64,000 nt of DNA from Lepisosteus oculatus (Eukaryota; Chordata; Actinopteri; Semionotiformes; Lepisosteidae). The notes under the pieces were generated by a model. That model made no database searches, was not told the DNA's origin, and saw only the letters and a list, made by a program, of their open reading frames with translations. This document shows, piece after piece, positions 43,153-54,070 of this stretch. Position 1 is the stretch's first letter. Each line of letters starts with the position of its first letter. The stretch spans positions 43,160,490 to 43,224,489 of the forward strand of contig NC_090709.1 in assembly GCF_040954835.1 (NCBI RefSeq). Direction: 5' to 3'. Both the position numbers and the translations under genes were made by a program.

Positions 43153-46100
43153 CTGTCGCCCCCCCTCAGGAAGCTCAACAAACACAGAAACAGTGACAAT
43201 ATAATAATTAATGTTCACTCAGTCTCTGGTGCAGTGGTTCGGTGTCGGCGCAATGCGTAGATCCAGCGATCTCATCCTGTCACTCAGATGGCAGAGTCGG
43301 TAGTCAGTTGCACTTGATATGGTCCTTCCCAGCAGGGTTGCAACATCTGGCAGGGTATATCTCCCTCACCACACCCACTCGCCAGGTATCAGGTCGTGTC
43401 TTCCCTCTACTGGAGGTCTCCAAGTGTCCAGCACCTGTTCACCAGCCCCGTGCACCACTTCAATTAACAACCTACAATACTACAATAGAGAATTAGCAAA
43501 TTCAACAATCCATTAGCCAAATTCATCCCTCCAGGAAGTTTCGTTGATTGGCCTGTGATGATATCAAACAGGCTCTATTACACAGTTCTGTTTGATCCAG
43601 CCCGCATCCCATGGCGCTCCTTCAGTCTGATGTCTAGTCGATCTTTTAGAGTTCTGTTCCTTCATTCCACTGTTCCAGCAGACTGAGGGTGATCTCAGTC
43701 CATCTCACCCCGAATAATCCAGCCACAGCCTGTCCCTTGATCATAATACAAGCGGTAGGTCAGTGCCCACCGAGGGCTTATCTCCATCATCAAGTGTTTG
43801 GTAGACACAGAGGCAGTGACAGCAACCCACTGGGAAAACAGATTATAAGAGCCAAGGTTTCCCTTTACAAATGTAAATTGTAAACATTTGCTACTGCATG
43901 AAAGGTTTCTCAGGAGCAGGCCGTTTGAGCTGTAGCACCTGCACCTGAACTGTAGTTGAGTTCCTTTGATAAGCATCACATTGAGATACCACATAAGTGG
44001 CTACTGCTTCAAACACGGTCCCCACCCAGGTTTGGGTAACCAGCACACCATTTGACTCGCACCCAGGTGTCCAACTGAGTGCATTTGTCGAGCTACAAAG
44101 GGCATTAGGCTGTGAGGGCATGCAGGGCGTCCAGTGTGCTGGCAGCACCACACACTTTTCTAACCATGTCCTTTTCTCTGCTTTAGAGGCCTCAGCCTGA
44201 ATATCCTGTAGCTGTCCCCTTTTCACCAACAGAGGTCTCACAGGGGTCTCAGACTCCTGTTCTACCAGGACTGCGCACCTGACAGCTACATCTGCAAAGT
44301 TGTTCCCTCGAGTTACTGGAAACATTTCTTTATTATGTGATTTACACTTTACCACAGCTACTTCAGTCAGCAGCTGCAAAGCTTCTAACAGTTCAGAGAC
44401 AAACCCAGCATTCTTAACTGGAGTCCCTGCCATGTTGGGGAAATCCCTATTCCTTCACTGCCATCCAAAATTGTGGCATACACCAAATGTATATATACAG
44501 TCTATATAAATTGCTACAGTTTTCCATTTAGCATATTTACAAGTTTCAATTAAATCTTTTCATTCGGTCTGCTAGTTCTACACCAGATTATTCACAGTTT
44601 ATACAGCCAGGCAGGTAGCCTGCACAACACATAAACACGGCCCCTTGGCCACCGCATCAAGGGGTCCTGAATAATAATAACCCACTAGACGATGCCTATC
44701 TCCATGCTCCTGCACCAGCACAACGGCTCACAACCCATTTCTTTCACTTACATACAGATTACATACAGATGATCAGTCTGAGGGAATCCAGTCCAGGGCC
44801 AGTGCCTGCAAGAAAGCTTGTTTCAAAACATCAAAAACGGTTTCTGCTGCAGGGGTCAAGGCAATTTTGTCTTTAGACTGCACTACCCCCCTTAAACCAA
44901 TACGTCACTAGACAAGCTCGTTCTGAGAAGGCATTCACCCTGGCTTTATCATGTAGTTGGTTTTATACTCCTTTTTTTTCCTCTCAAGATCCAATACTTG
45001 GAGTAGCCCGGCCTTATGGATTCCCTCATTAGGTAAAACAATCACAATATCACATAACTCTATTGAGTTAGTTTACATAAATGCTATTTCATGCAGTAAT
45101 TCCTTATAAAATGCTGCAGTCTGGGCCTAAAATAGGTCTGGGGTGTCCCCCACCCACATCAGTAGTTGAAACTGTACATATTTTCCCAAGCAGACTGTGA
45201 CAGCTTATATTTGCTTTAAACACAACCCTTGCACCCCTTCTCCTGTAGCCTCCTGTTACCCGTTAGAAAACTTTATATCACATCTTTATGCTGTTTTAGT
45301 CTAAAAACAGGACAGCTGTGCTCCTGTGTCCCCCAGTTACTGCACACTGTAAGATTATTTCAATCCTGAGATAAATTTAGGAAGGCTACAGAGGTGTTTA
45401 CTAGATTAAAACTGTTAGTTCACACACGGCTCTCGTTTCAGCTTCTGACATGGTCTTTAATTGTGAAATCAAGCCTCTTTCTTCCAATTTCTCCAAAAAA
45501 CACATTTTTTTTTAGTAACTGCACACCAGCTTATTAGTAGTTTTGTCTTTGAGGTTTTATATCTCGGTATAACATTAAAGTCACACAATAATTTCTAAAA
45601 ACTGGCGGCTCCCTTTTCTCCTCCTTGGGTGTCTTTTTACCTCCCATTTGCAGCGCTCGCACTTCTGCATGCATGCTTCGCGAGTTATTAAATCAAATCT
45701 GTCTCCGCTGTCCGTAATATCAGGAAAGCATAGTTGTACATTCTTGGCAACATCAGGTTTTAACCCACTCAAGTAAATTTGTTTTATTACTGTGGAAGTA
45801 TCTTCATTCACTTCCTTTTCAACGGCTAACCCCGAGTATACTATCCATAAAGCTAAAAACCTTTCTGTAAAATCTGAAAACATCCTCACTTCCTTCTGCT
45901 GACATGCTGTTACTTTTCTCTAATCAGTTTTCGGTGGGTAATGCTCTTTCAAAAATCTCCACACTAATTCCCACCCTTCTCCCAGATTCTCTCTCAAGGC
46001 GTTCTATTTCTTCTTTTGCTTTTTCTTTTTCTACATATACAACTTCGTTTCGTTCAGCCATTGCTTTTAGCTTTTCCATCAGGGATTTTTCCGTCTCATC

Positions 46101-47816
46101 TATGATATTCTGTTGAATTCTCAAATATTCCTCTAAATATTTTTATCCAAAGGTTCATACACTTTTCTACATTCCTGTTCAGCCTAAATTCCGTCTGACA
46201 GTCAATATTTCTTTTAAATTTCACTTTGGATTAATCAAACTTTTTTTTTCCCTTCACACCTAACCATTTTCACGTCTCCCACGCGCCCCGCGGAATCCCC
46301 CAGTCAAGACAAACTGACAAACTATCACAATACGGGAACACGGACCAGGTTCCAAATCCTGGCTTTAAACACACAGTTGAATCGAGTTACCATTTTCGGC
46401 TCTTCTGCAAGTACAGTTCTAGTTACTACCTTCAGCCGTACTGCAGTCGTGTACCAGGATGCAACACCTGGATTTTTTCGCACGGGCAGGGCGAGATGCT
46501 ATTCCTTCAGCAATCCCTCCTTTTCTACCCCACCTTCACAAAACAGGCATCTAAGACACATACACCATTAACTCATTTTTCTGTTGTACTCGCTTCAGCT
46601 TCAGGAAAACCCTGAACCCACCACAGCAACATGGAGAGGACAAGGGACTTTTTAGAAAAGAGGAGTCCTTACCTCTTTTTAGAAGCGGCCGCCTAACTTT
46701 TCCTCTCCATGTCCGTGTGGTTTAATTTAGATGGATACTTCTTCATCATTTGGGTCACGTATCCGCCAATCTGCCTCCTCCTTTTTAGAGGACGTTGTAA
46801 GCCTTTAGGAACAATATGATCTAGCAACAAGGTTATATCACTGTAGTTAGGCTTAAGACAATCAAGAACAAGGCGCTTGCCTTTCTTCTAAATTCTTTAC
46901 GATCATCAGGCAATTAAGGAAAAGACTTAACTAATGCAAATAATTCACTAGGAGACCAATGTCAATGTACTGTACATATGCTGGAGTTCCTTCTGGACCT
47001 GGAAAAATGCACATTGGTATTTCACAAACAAGTGGCTCCGGACCGCTTTCTAATTTCGGTGGAGACTTTTTCTTTTTAGTACGCATGGCCATGACTTTAG
47101 CTGCAGCTTGCTGTTCTTTAGTTTCAAGACTAGTCTTTTTTTTTAAGCTTCCCATTATTTCTGTGATTCCTCTTTCCATTAAATAAGTTTTCCAATTCAT
47201 TTTCTTTCATTTCTTCTCCTTCTCTTCTAAGTTTCCCCTTCTTCAGGAAACTTCTTTTTCCTAATTCAACTTTCCTCTGTCCATTCTGATTCACTTACAA
47301 AGATCCTTCATAGTTATGGGCCCCTAATTATCATATATAAATTATGTGCAAGTTCCCTTACACCTATTACCCTAGCTTTACAGTTCATGAACATAAAACA
47401 TTTTTTTTACTCTAACCCAGGCTATAATTGTTTCTCTGAATTTGTCGTACATGTACTTTTGCTGGACTGCTCGGTCCCATTTTCATCTTTGAATTTTAAT
47501 TTCCCATTTTTACCAATCGGTGCCTTACTTAGAACCTTATCACATCAACTACTCCGCAGAGCAAAAACCACACGTCTGTGTTAAGATAAGTTCTTTATAT
47601 GAGTCCCAGACTCATCAAACCCACGTGAGAACACCCCTGTGGCTCGCTTCTCAAACTATTAATTTTTAAGGATCACTTACTGGCGTCAGACAGCTGCCAA
47701 TTCTCCAGACGCGTCTCTGGAAGGATAAACAATTTATCCTCTGAGGTTCGTCCAATTTTGCTAAAATTGTCAGGGTCCAGATGGAGTTTCAGCAGCCGTT
47801 CGCGTTCAGGTTTGTG

Positions 47817-47834
47817 ATCCCGGACGAGCCCCCA
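47817..47834 (-). other. retroviral primer-binding site, tRNA-Pro type
   Basis: The minus strand reads TGGGGGCTCGTCCGGGAT, three nt from the LTR end. It is the classic gammaretroviral site complementary to the 3' end of tRNA-Pro. It matches the tRNA-Pro genes of the nearby array at 14 of the 15 gene-encoded positions plus CCA. Confidence 0.9.
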
Positions 47835-47837
47835 AAC

Positions 47838-48167
47838 TGTCATGGAAATATAACTGTCAAGGAAGCCACAAGAGAGAGTTCTCACCTGAGTAAGGTCTTT
47901 ATTTCAATATTGCAATATTGGGAGCCCTGCTGCCACTTCGCCAAGTGCATCAGAGACTCAATTTGTTACAAGCAGTACAGGGTTTTTATAAGACGTTGCG
48001 CTGTAAAAAAGTTCAGCACTTGGTCCCTTCTAAAACTTCCCCTTTCTCTAAGAGAAAACAGATTACATCATAGAGCGAGAGAAGAAAAACTAGATTTGTT
48101 ATTCAAAGCTTATCAGTTACTTTCAGCTAATTCTAATGACCCAGACAGCATATATTGTTTTGGTACA
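47838..48167 (-). repeat. 5' LTR of retrovirus 1
   Basis: Bounded by TGTCATGG (47838) and GGTACA (48167) on plus. An AATAAA on minus lies at 47898-47903. It is directly followed by tRNA-Val sequence 19 bp further on. Length is about 330 bp. Confidence 0.6.
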
Positions 48168-48185
48168 TTGTTTTCTAAACTAACC

Positions 48186-48257
48186 TGTTTCCGCCCAGCT
48201 CGAACTGGGGACCTTTCGCGTGTTAGGCAAACGTGATAGCCGCTACACTACGGAAAC
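48186..48257 (-). tRNA. tRNA-Val(AAC), slightly degenerate
   Basis: One base shorter than 49993-50065. The T arm reads CCCAG TTCGAG CTGGG, with a shortened T loop, and the anticodon stem has a T-G pair. Anticodon AAC. The retroviral LTR ends 19 bp away, replacing the normal downstream flank and its T-run. Confidence 0.6.
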
Positions 48258-48366
48258 CTGCAGGGGCTGCTGCTGGTGTCTCGCTTGCGTTTCGGGCTGA
48301 GAAAGGGACGCGTCACTTTAGGCAGGGGGCGCTGGAGAGAGGAACAAAGGGCGCGATGAAACAAAA

Positions 48367-48439
48367 TGCCAAAATCCGGGATCGAACCAGGGACCTTTAA
48401 ATCTTCAGTCTAACGCTCTCCCAACTGAGCTATTTCGGC
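48367..48439 (-). tRNA. tRNA-Phe(GAA)
   Basis: 73 nt. Acceptor GCCGAAA/TTTTGGC (one G-T), D arm tagctcagttgggagagc, anticodon GAA, B box ggttcgatccc. One C-A mismatch at the base of the T stem. TTTT follows immediately on minus. Confidence 0.82.
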
Positions 48440-49462
48440 GGTGCGCAAAGCCCACAGCCACCTGCTCCAGCCTTCCTGTGTTGTGGCATGAGCGCACCAA
48501 GAGTAGCGGGAGAGTGTTGCAGGAACGTCACTCAGAAGGAAAGCCACCCAGCTGCGCCCTCTGAGCTCTGTCCAGCGCATCTTCCTCGCATGGACTCCTG
48601 CCTGCGACGGGCAGGAAACAATTAGCAAGAACAGAACGACACCCCATGGGTGTCTCATGACCGCACCTTAGGTTGTGACACGTGCAGGTGTGAGGGGTTG
48701 CCGGGCTACTTTGGAGCAGAGCTTGGGCGGAGGGGGGGCGGGAAAGCAGACAAAGAGGTGACACCTCAAGGTCTGCACGATCACAGCTCTCCGCCGCCCC
48801 AGGCTTCCGCTCGATAAGCTACTGGACACACCCGCCCCTCCTCACACAGACCGTGGAAAAGCCCCCGAGTGGGAGGGCTCTCTCTTCCTCCCAGGAGCTC
48901 TTGGACACGACGCACAGACAGGGCGCGGGGAGCCGCCGCCTGCAAACACGGCTCCAGGCAGGACTCCACTCCGCCGCAGCCGCAGAGCAGAGGAGATGAG
49001 GGCAGCTTAGCTCCTGTGCAGAGACCTGAGCTGTTGTTGCTGTGGATGCTGTCTTTTCTGCACTCGGGGTAGGAGTGAATGTTGAGTTGCCATAGAAATG
49101 AAGCAGAGCACTTCAACGGCACGGGTGTGTGTGTGTGTGCGCCCTGGTGATTCTGGGAGACAGATCGAACCTGGGCTAAAAGAGAGGGGGCTTAGCCCTC
49201 TTCCATTTGCTAGTTCAAAGTTGTACAACCCATTTGTATCTGCTAGGCGGCGCAGTCGTCGTGCACAAAGAACGCTTTGAAAAGCGTCAAAGGCAAGTCA
49301 TTCCGAGTTGGTCGTTTGTGTTTTCCGTTCAGACGCGAAATGCTGAAATGATCTCTCGGTTCCTCGGTTGTCATTTCTGCTCCGTAAAGGGATCACAGCA
49401 CGCGTCGGCTTCCAGCATGCTGGGTCGGGACACGATGCCGGGGCTTGGAGACAGCGATGTCT

Positions 49463-49534
49463 TCCTCGTTAGTATAGTGGCAAGTATCCCCGCCTGTCAC
49501 GCGGGAGACCGGGGTTCGATTCCCCGACGGGGAG
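49463..49534 (+). tRNA. tRNA-Asp(GTC)
   Basis: 72 nt, TCCTCGT/ACGGGGA acceptor as in vertebrate Asp, A box tagtatagtgg, anticodon stem CCCGC/GCGGG with GTC, B box ggttcgattcc. TTTT lies 6 nt past the end. Looks functional. Confidence 0.95.
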
Positions 49535-49992
49535 TAGCTTTTCTTTCACCTCCTTAGAGAAATGACTGCCTTTCACTTCTCTGTTTTCTTTCACAGCGTC
49601 GTGCACCTTTTCATTGCTCTCGCTTTCAGAGCCTCCGCACGGCACACGACTCGACATCAGGAAGCACATTGAAGTGAAAGCAGGAAGCGCTGCGACATGC
49701 ACTGTGCAGATCCCGCCACACTAAGAGGTGAGTGGGTCTGTTCGATGCACAAAGAACGCTTTGAGAAGCGTCAAAGGCAAGTCATTCCGAGTTCTTGCAG
49801 GTCCTGCGCTGCTTTTGAGCCGACAGAGCTCGTCCTGGTCTGTCGGCACAGCCCAATTGCAAATGATCGGCTCCGCGTACAGAAGGAACGTGCGTTTGGT
49901 ACAAGAGTGCACGAAGGCACCGGAAATACATTGGGAACAAATGACCGGTCGCTCAAGACCTCTGTGAAGTACAGGAGCGTGCAAAACGAGGC

Positions 49993-50065
49993 TGTTTCCG
50001 CCCGGTCTCGAACCGGGGACCTTTCGCGTGTTAGGCGAACGTGATAGCCGCTACACTACGGAAAC
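49993..50065 (-). tRNA. tRNA-Val(AAC)
   Basis: 73 nt with all stems paired: GTTTCCG/CGGAAAC, anticodon stem TTCGC/GCGAA with AAC, T arm CCCGG TTCGAGA CCGGG. TTTT at 7-10 nt downstream on minus. Looks functional. Confidence 0.95.
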
Positions 50066-50174
50066 CTGCAGGGGCCGCTGCTGGTGTCTCGCTTGCGTTT
50101 CGGGCTGAGAAAGGGACGCGTCACTTTAGGCAGGGGGCGCTGGAGAGAGGAACAAAGGGCGCGATGAAACAAAA

Positions 50175-50247
50175 TGCCGAAACCCGGGATCGAACCAGGG
50201 ACCTTTAGATCTTCAGTCTAACGCTCTCCCAACTGAGCTATTTCGGC
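50175..50247 (-). tRNA. tRNA-Phe(GAA)
   Basis: 73 nt, acceptor GCCGAAA/TTTCGGC perfect, T arm CCTGG TTCGATC CCGGG, anticodon GAA. TTTT directly after the gene on minus. Looks functional. Confidence 0.95.
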
Positions 50248-51276
50248 TGTGCACAAAGCCCACAGCCACCTGCTCCAGCCTTCCTGTGTTGTGGCATGAG
50301 CGCACCAAGAGTAGCGGGAGAGTGTTGCAGGAATGTCACTCAGAAGGAAAGCCACCCAGCTGCGCCCTCTGAGCTCTGTCCAGCGCATCTTCCTCGCATG
50401 GACTCCTGCCTGCGACAGGCAGGAAACAATTAGCAAGAACAGAACGGCACCCCATGGGTGTCTCATGACCGCACCTTAGGTTGTGACACGTGCAGGTGTG
50501 AGGGGTTGCCGGGCTACTTTGGAGCAGAGCTTGGGCGGAGGGGGGGCGGGAAAGCAGACAAAGAGGTGACACCTCAAGGTCTGCACGATCACAGCTCTCC
50601 GCCGCCCCAGGCTTCCGCTCGATAAGCTACTGGACACACCCGCCCCTCCTCACACAGACCGTGGAAAAGCCCCCAAGTGGGAGGGCTCTCTCTTCCTCCC
50701 AGGAGCTCTTGGACACGACGCACAGACAGGGCGCGGGGAGCCGCCGCCTGCAAACACGGCTCCAGGCAGGACTCCACTCCACTCCGCAGGAGCCGCAGAG
50801 CAGAGGAGATGAGGGCAGCTTAGCTCCTGTGCAGAGACCTGAGCTGTTGTTGCTGTGGATGCTGTCTTTTCTGCACTCGGGGTAGGAGTGAATGTTGAGT
50901 TGCCCTTAGAAATGAAGCAGAGCACTTCAACGGCACGGGTGTGTGTGTGTGTGCGCCCTGGTGATTCTGGGAGACAGATCGAACCTGGGCTAAAAGAGAG
51001 GGGGCTTAGCCCTCTTCCATTTGCTAGTTCAAAGTTGTACAACCCCTTTGTATCTGCTAGGCGGCGCAGTCGTCGTGCACAAAGAACACTTTGAAAAGCG
51101 TCAAAGGCAAGTCATTCCGAGTTGGTCGTTTGTGTTTTCCGTTCAGACGCGAAATGCTGACATGATCTCTCGGCTCCTCGGTTGTCATTTCTGCTCCGTA
51201 AAGGGATCACAGCACGCGTCGGCTTCCAGCATGCTGGGTCGGGACACGATGCCGGGGGTTGGAGAGAGCGATGTCT

Positions 51277-51348
51277 TCCTCGTTAGTATAGTGGCAAGTA
51301 TCCCCGCCTGTCACGCGGGAGACCGGGGTTCGATTCCCCGACGGGGAG
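51277..51348 (+). tRNA. tRNA-Asp(GTC)
   Basis: Same sequence as 49463-49534, same TTTT 6 nt downstream. Confidence 0.95.
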
Positions 51349-51760
51349 TAGCTTTTCTTTCACCTCCTTAGAGAAATGACTGCCTTTCACTTCTCTGTTT
51401 TCTTTCACAGCGTCGTGCACCTTTTCATTGCTCTCGCTTTCAGAGCCTCCGCACGGCAGTCGACTCGACATCAGGAAGCACATTGAAGTGAAAGCAGGAA
51501 GCGCTGCGACATGCACTGTGCAGATCCCGCCACACTAAGAGGTGAATGGGTCTGTTCGATGCACAAAGAACGCTTTGAGAAGCGTCAAAGGCAAGTCATT
51601 CCGAGTTGGTCGTTTGTGTTTTCCGTTCAGACGCGAAATGCTGACATGATCTCTCGGCTCCTCGGTTGTCATTTCTGCTCCGTAAAGGAATCACAGCACG
51701 CGTCGGCTTCCAGCACGGTGGGTCGGGACACGATGCCGGGGGTCGGAGAGAGCGATGTCT

Positions 51761-51817
51761 TCCTCGTTAGTATAGGACCTGTCACCTGTCCCCACCTGTC
51801 ACGCGGGAGACTGGGGT
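51761..51817 (+). pseudogene. tRNA-Asp(GTC) pseudogene, rearranged
   Basis: The first 15 nt match Asp, the D arm is replaced by gacctgtcacctgtcccc, the anticodon arm with GTC follows, and the copy stops at the start of the T arm (actggggtgcatc). Confidence 0.75.
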
Positions 51818-51969
51818 GCATCAGGACGCGCCTTGAAGTGAAAGCAGGATGCGCTGTGACATGCACTGTGCAGATCCCGCCACACTAAGAGGTGGGTCCA
51901 GTGGGTCTGTTCGATCACAGCGCTAGGAGAATCCCCAATCCCCTTTTGTGCCTGGCGACAAAAGATGTC

Positions 51970-52042
51970 TGTTTCCGCCCGGTTTCGAACCGGGGACCTT
52001 TCGCGTGTGAGGCGAACGTGATAACCACTACACTACGGAAAC
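51970..52042 (-). tRNA. tRNA-Val(CAC)
   Basis: 73 nt, all stems paired, anticodon CAC in loop ctcacac, T arm CCCGG TTCGAAA CCGGG. TTTT about 6 nt downstream on minus (plus-strand aaaa near 51960). Looks functional. Confidence 0.95.
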
Positions 52043-52469
52043 GGTGGTAAGACGTGCCCAGCGGCCCAGCGCTGAGCTTCGCCAATGCGATTCAGCTGCT
52101 TCCAGTGCCTTTATTGGAGTGCGCTGATGGACCGTGCTCTCTCTCCAGAGACCAGCACGCCTGTCATGGACGGAGCAGGAAAGGCGGCGCCACATTCTAC
52201 AGCCCTCTCCACGCAATCGACGAAATCGGGCTACTGAAGTGGAGAAAATCGCCTCTCCAGAAAGTGCAAATATCATCTTGGAGACTATAAATCCTATTGC
52301 CGAAGGTCAGCCCTGTCTACCAGAGTAACCCTCCCACAGCGATGATCAGCTCGTCTCACACGCGAGAAGTTTCGGTTGGAAACAAGCGCCCCCTCTTCTC
52401 GCACGTTTTGCACGTTCGAGTAGTTTTAATGCGGCTCTTTCGTACACGGTGCTGATCTTTTGGAAAGCA

Positions 52470-52537
52470 GGAGGCAAAACCGAGTCGAATCGCCTGGGTG
52501 AAAACCAGGAACCCTAACCGCTAGACTATATGGCAGC
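52470..52537 (-). pseudogene. tRNA-Glu(TTC) pseudogene
   Basis: D arm and anticodon arm with TTC (loop ttttcac) are intact. The T arm has a deletion that removes most of its 5' strand, and the acceptor no longer pairs. Compare 37026-37097, which keeps the T arm but has TTT. Confidence 0.7.
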
Positions 52538-52736
52538 GAACAACCATGCTGTTCCCGGCATCATGCAAGCAAACTACATAAATATGAGAAAACACGCAAG
52601 AGAGTTGTCACTCAGAGTGTCGAAGGGTCGATGTATACTGGGGCTCAGTTGAAATGCAACGTCAGGACTTTTCCGAATTATGTCACACGAAGAGAGCACA
52701 GCCCTTTCCGCCCTGCCGCGTGTGTCTCGGTAACTC

Positions 52737-52808
52737 GCTGTGATCGTATAGTGGTCAGTACTTTGCGTTGTGGCCGCAACAACCCCGGTTTGAATCCGGG
52801 TCACGGCA
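52737..52808 (+). tRNA. tRNA-His(GTG)
   Basis: 72 nt. Acceptor GCTGTGA/TCACGGC (one T-G pair), anticodon stem TTGCG/CGCAA with GTG, T stem fully paired. The B box reads ggtttgaatcc instead of ggttcgaatcc, which could weaken transcription. TTTT lies downstream. Confidence 0.78.
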
Positions 52809-53292
52809 GAATAGGGGCGTCCGCTTTTACTACTCGCACGAATGAAGGCAAGAAAAAGCCAATCGATGTGAACGAACGGCGCTTTACAGAGGAGTACTGC
52901 CTGACTGGATCGTTGATGAACGACAGAGGCCACTTCGACCTCTTCTCGGTTTTCTTCAATGACTTACTAAGGATCTTCTTCACATTCGCCCATGCAGGGG
53001 AAGCCAGTGACACCAAAGCAAACGCAGGAAAGTGCATTTCAAGCAGAGACCAGGAGGGACTTGTTTACACCGAGAGTGGGCGGAGAATGGAACAATGCGC
53101 CCAGCCCTGATGCTGGAGCCGATTCTTGATGAGCTCTTGGGCTCACTAAGAGGTCCCCGCTGGATGCTAATCTTTCTGTTGTTCTTGCAGGTCCTGCGCT
53201 GCTTTTGAGCCGACAGAGCTCGTCCTGGTCTGTCGGTACAGCCCAATTGCAAATGATCGGCTCCGGTTACAGAAGAAACGTGTGTTTGGTAC

Positions 53293-54070
53293 TGTTGTAA
53301 CAGAAGGAATAAGGTTCTTGATCCCAAGATGAAGTAAAACAGATGAGTTTATTGCATGCAAGGAACAATAAAGCCGAAGTCTTGTTTCCCGCAAGAAACA
53401 ACAAAACCGAAGTATTGGTCGATGTGCCGGTACAAACTTTTAGGTTATATAGTCCTTGCTTGCTGCTTCAGACATCATTCAATGTTATGGTAAGGGGGGG
53501 GGGGTCATGGTATTTGGCCAGTTAAGAGGCCCTGGCCAAATGGTCAGTTTAAGATTATGCCCCCAGGGGGTTCCTTGTTCGCATCCTTATCAGTTAACCC
53601 CCTTTCCTGCCATAAACACCCCTGTTGCTTAGAAGTCTAATTTTCAGGCAGAACTGACTTAAGTTAACCCTTTTTACATCTTATCTCTTACTTCATTCCC
53701 CCCTTATAAAATATGGCATATGTCAGGACTGCCTATTTTTACACATACAATGTCAGGGCAGATCTTTCCTTTTTAGATGTACAGGCATGCATTACCATGA
53801 CATTGTGTGTTCCACAGTTACAACAATATGTTATTGATGTTTTTGTACAAGTGATAGTTACAATTATACATATAAAACAACCCTAATCCTACAAATACAT
53901 AAAGTCCTACTCCAGGACCCAAACGCAGACCTCAGCCATGTGGAGATCTATCGTCAGGATCTTGGAACAGCAGTACCGACCCAACTCCGATTATAATTTT
54001 TTGGCTTATAGATATGCCAACACCCGGATGTATTGATACCATATCCCCAGTAATGCTCCTCTGGCCTAAC
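53293..54070 (-). repeat. 3' LTR of retrovirus 2 (tentative limits)
   Basis: Starts TGTTGTAAC on plus at 53293. The other end is placed near 54070 (aacaagcaca) by analogy with the polypurine-tract side of retrovirus 1. It is not the same LTR sequence as in retrovirus 1. Confidence 0.45.

Larger units (their letters stand above)
42520..48167 (-). mobile_element. endogenous retrovirus 1, class I-like, incomplete fossil
   Basis: Read on minus: 5' LTR 48167-47838, primer-binding site 47834-47817, gag- and pol-like remnants, purine-rich tract just before 43152, 3' LTR 43152-42520. Gag-like coiled-coil and capsid-like peptides appear at 46124-45581. Pol remnants cover the reverse-transcriptase connection and an RNase H-like part (TEVAVVKCKSHN and VTRGNNFAD, about 44330-44260) and an integrase-like start. 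No envelope region was recognised. At about 5.6 kb it is short of a full provirus, and it is clearly broken in many places. Class I (gamma/epsilon-like) is inferred from the Pro-type primer site and RNase H. Old enough for extensive decay; a date cannot be given by eye. Confidence 0.75.
48186..49992. repeat. tRNA cluster unit a: Val(AAC), Phe, Asp; period about 1.81 kb
   Basis: Step to the next unit: Val 1,807, Phe 1,808, Asp 1,814 bp. Order Val -, Phe -, then a GC-rich spacer with a (GT)n tract near 49127, then Asp +. 49790-49990 is a segment also seen at 8110-8300, 37745-37900 and 53185-53290, which places Val downstream of the His-type unit. Confidence 0.85.
49993..51969. repeat. tRNA cluster unit b: Val(AAC), Phe, Asp, then a second partial Asp unit
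   Basis: Second 1.81-kb unit. After Asp at 51277-51348 a further about 480-bp copy of the Asp surroundings follows (51560-51820), with a truncated Asp, then a bridge to Val(CAC). Confidence 0.85.
52043..53292. repeat. tRNA-cluster copy: Glu-like, His, spacer; truncated by retrovirus 2
   Basis: Parallel to 36617-37860. It breaks off at tttggtac (53292), where the LTR of the second retrovirus begins; in intact copies aagagtgcacgaaggcacc would follow. Confidence 0.75.

Noticed and set aside
53480-53505. G-run as a possible polypurine tract or quadruplex
   Set aside because: A single run inside an old LTR-like region; position does not fit a polypurine tract and one run cannot form a quadruplex.
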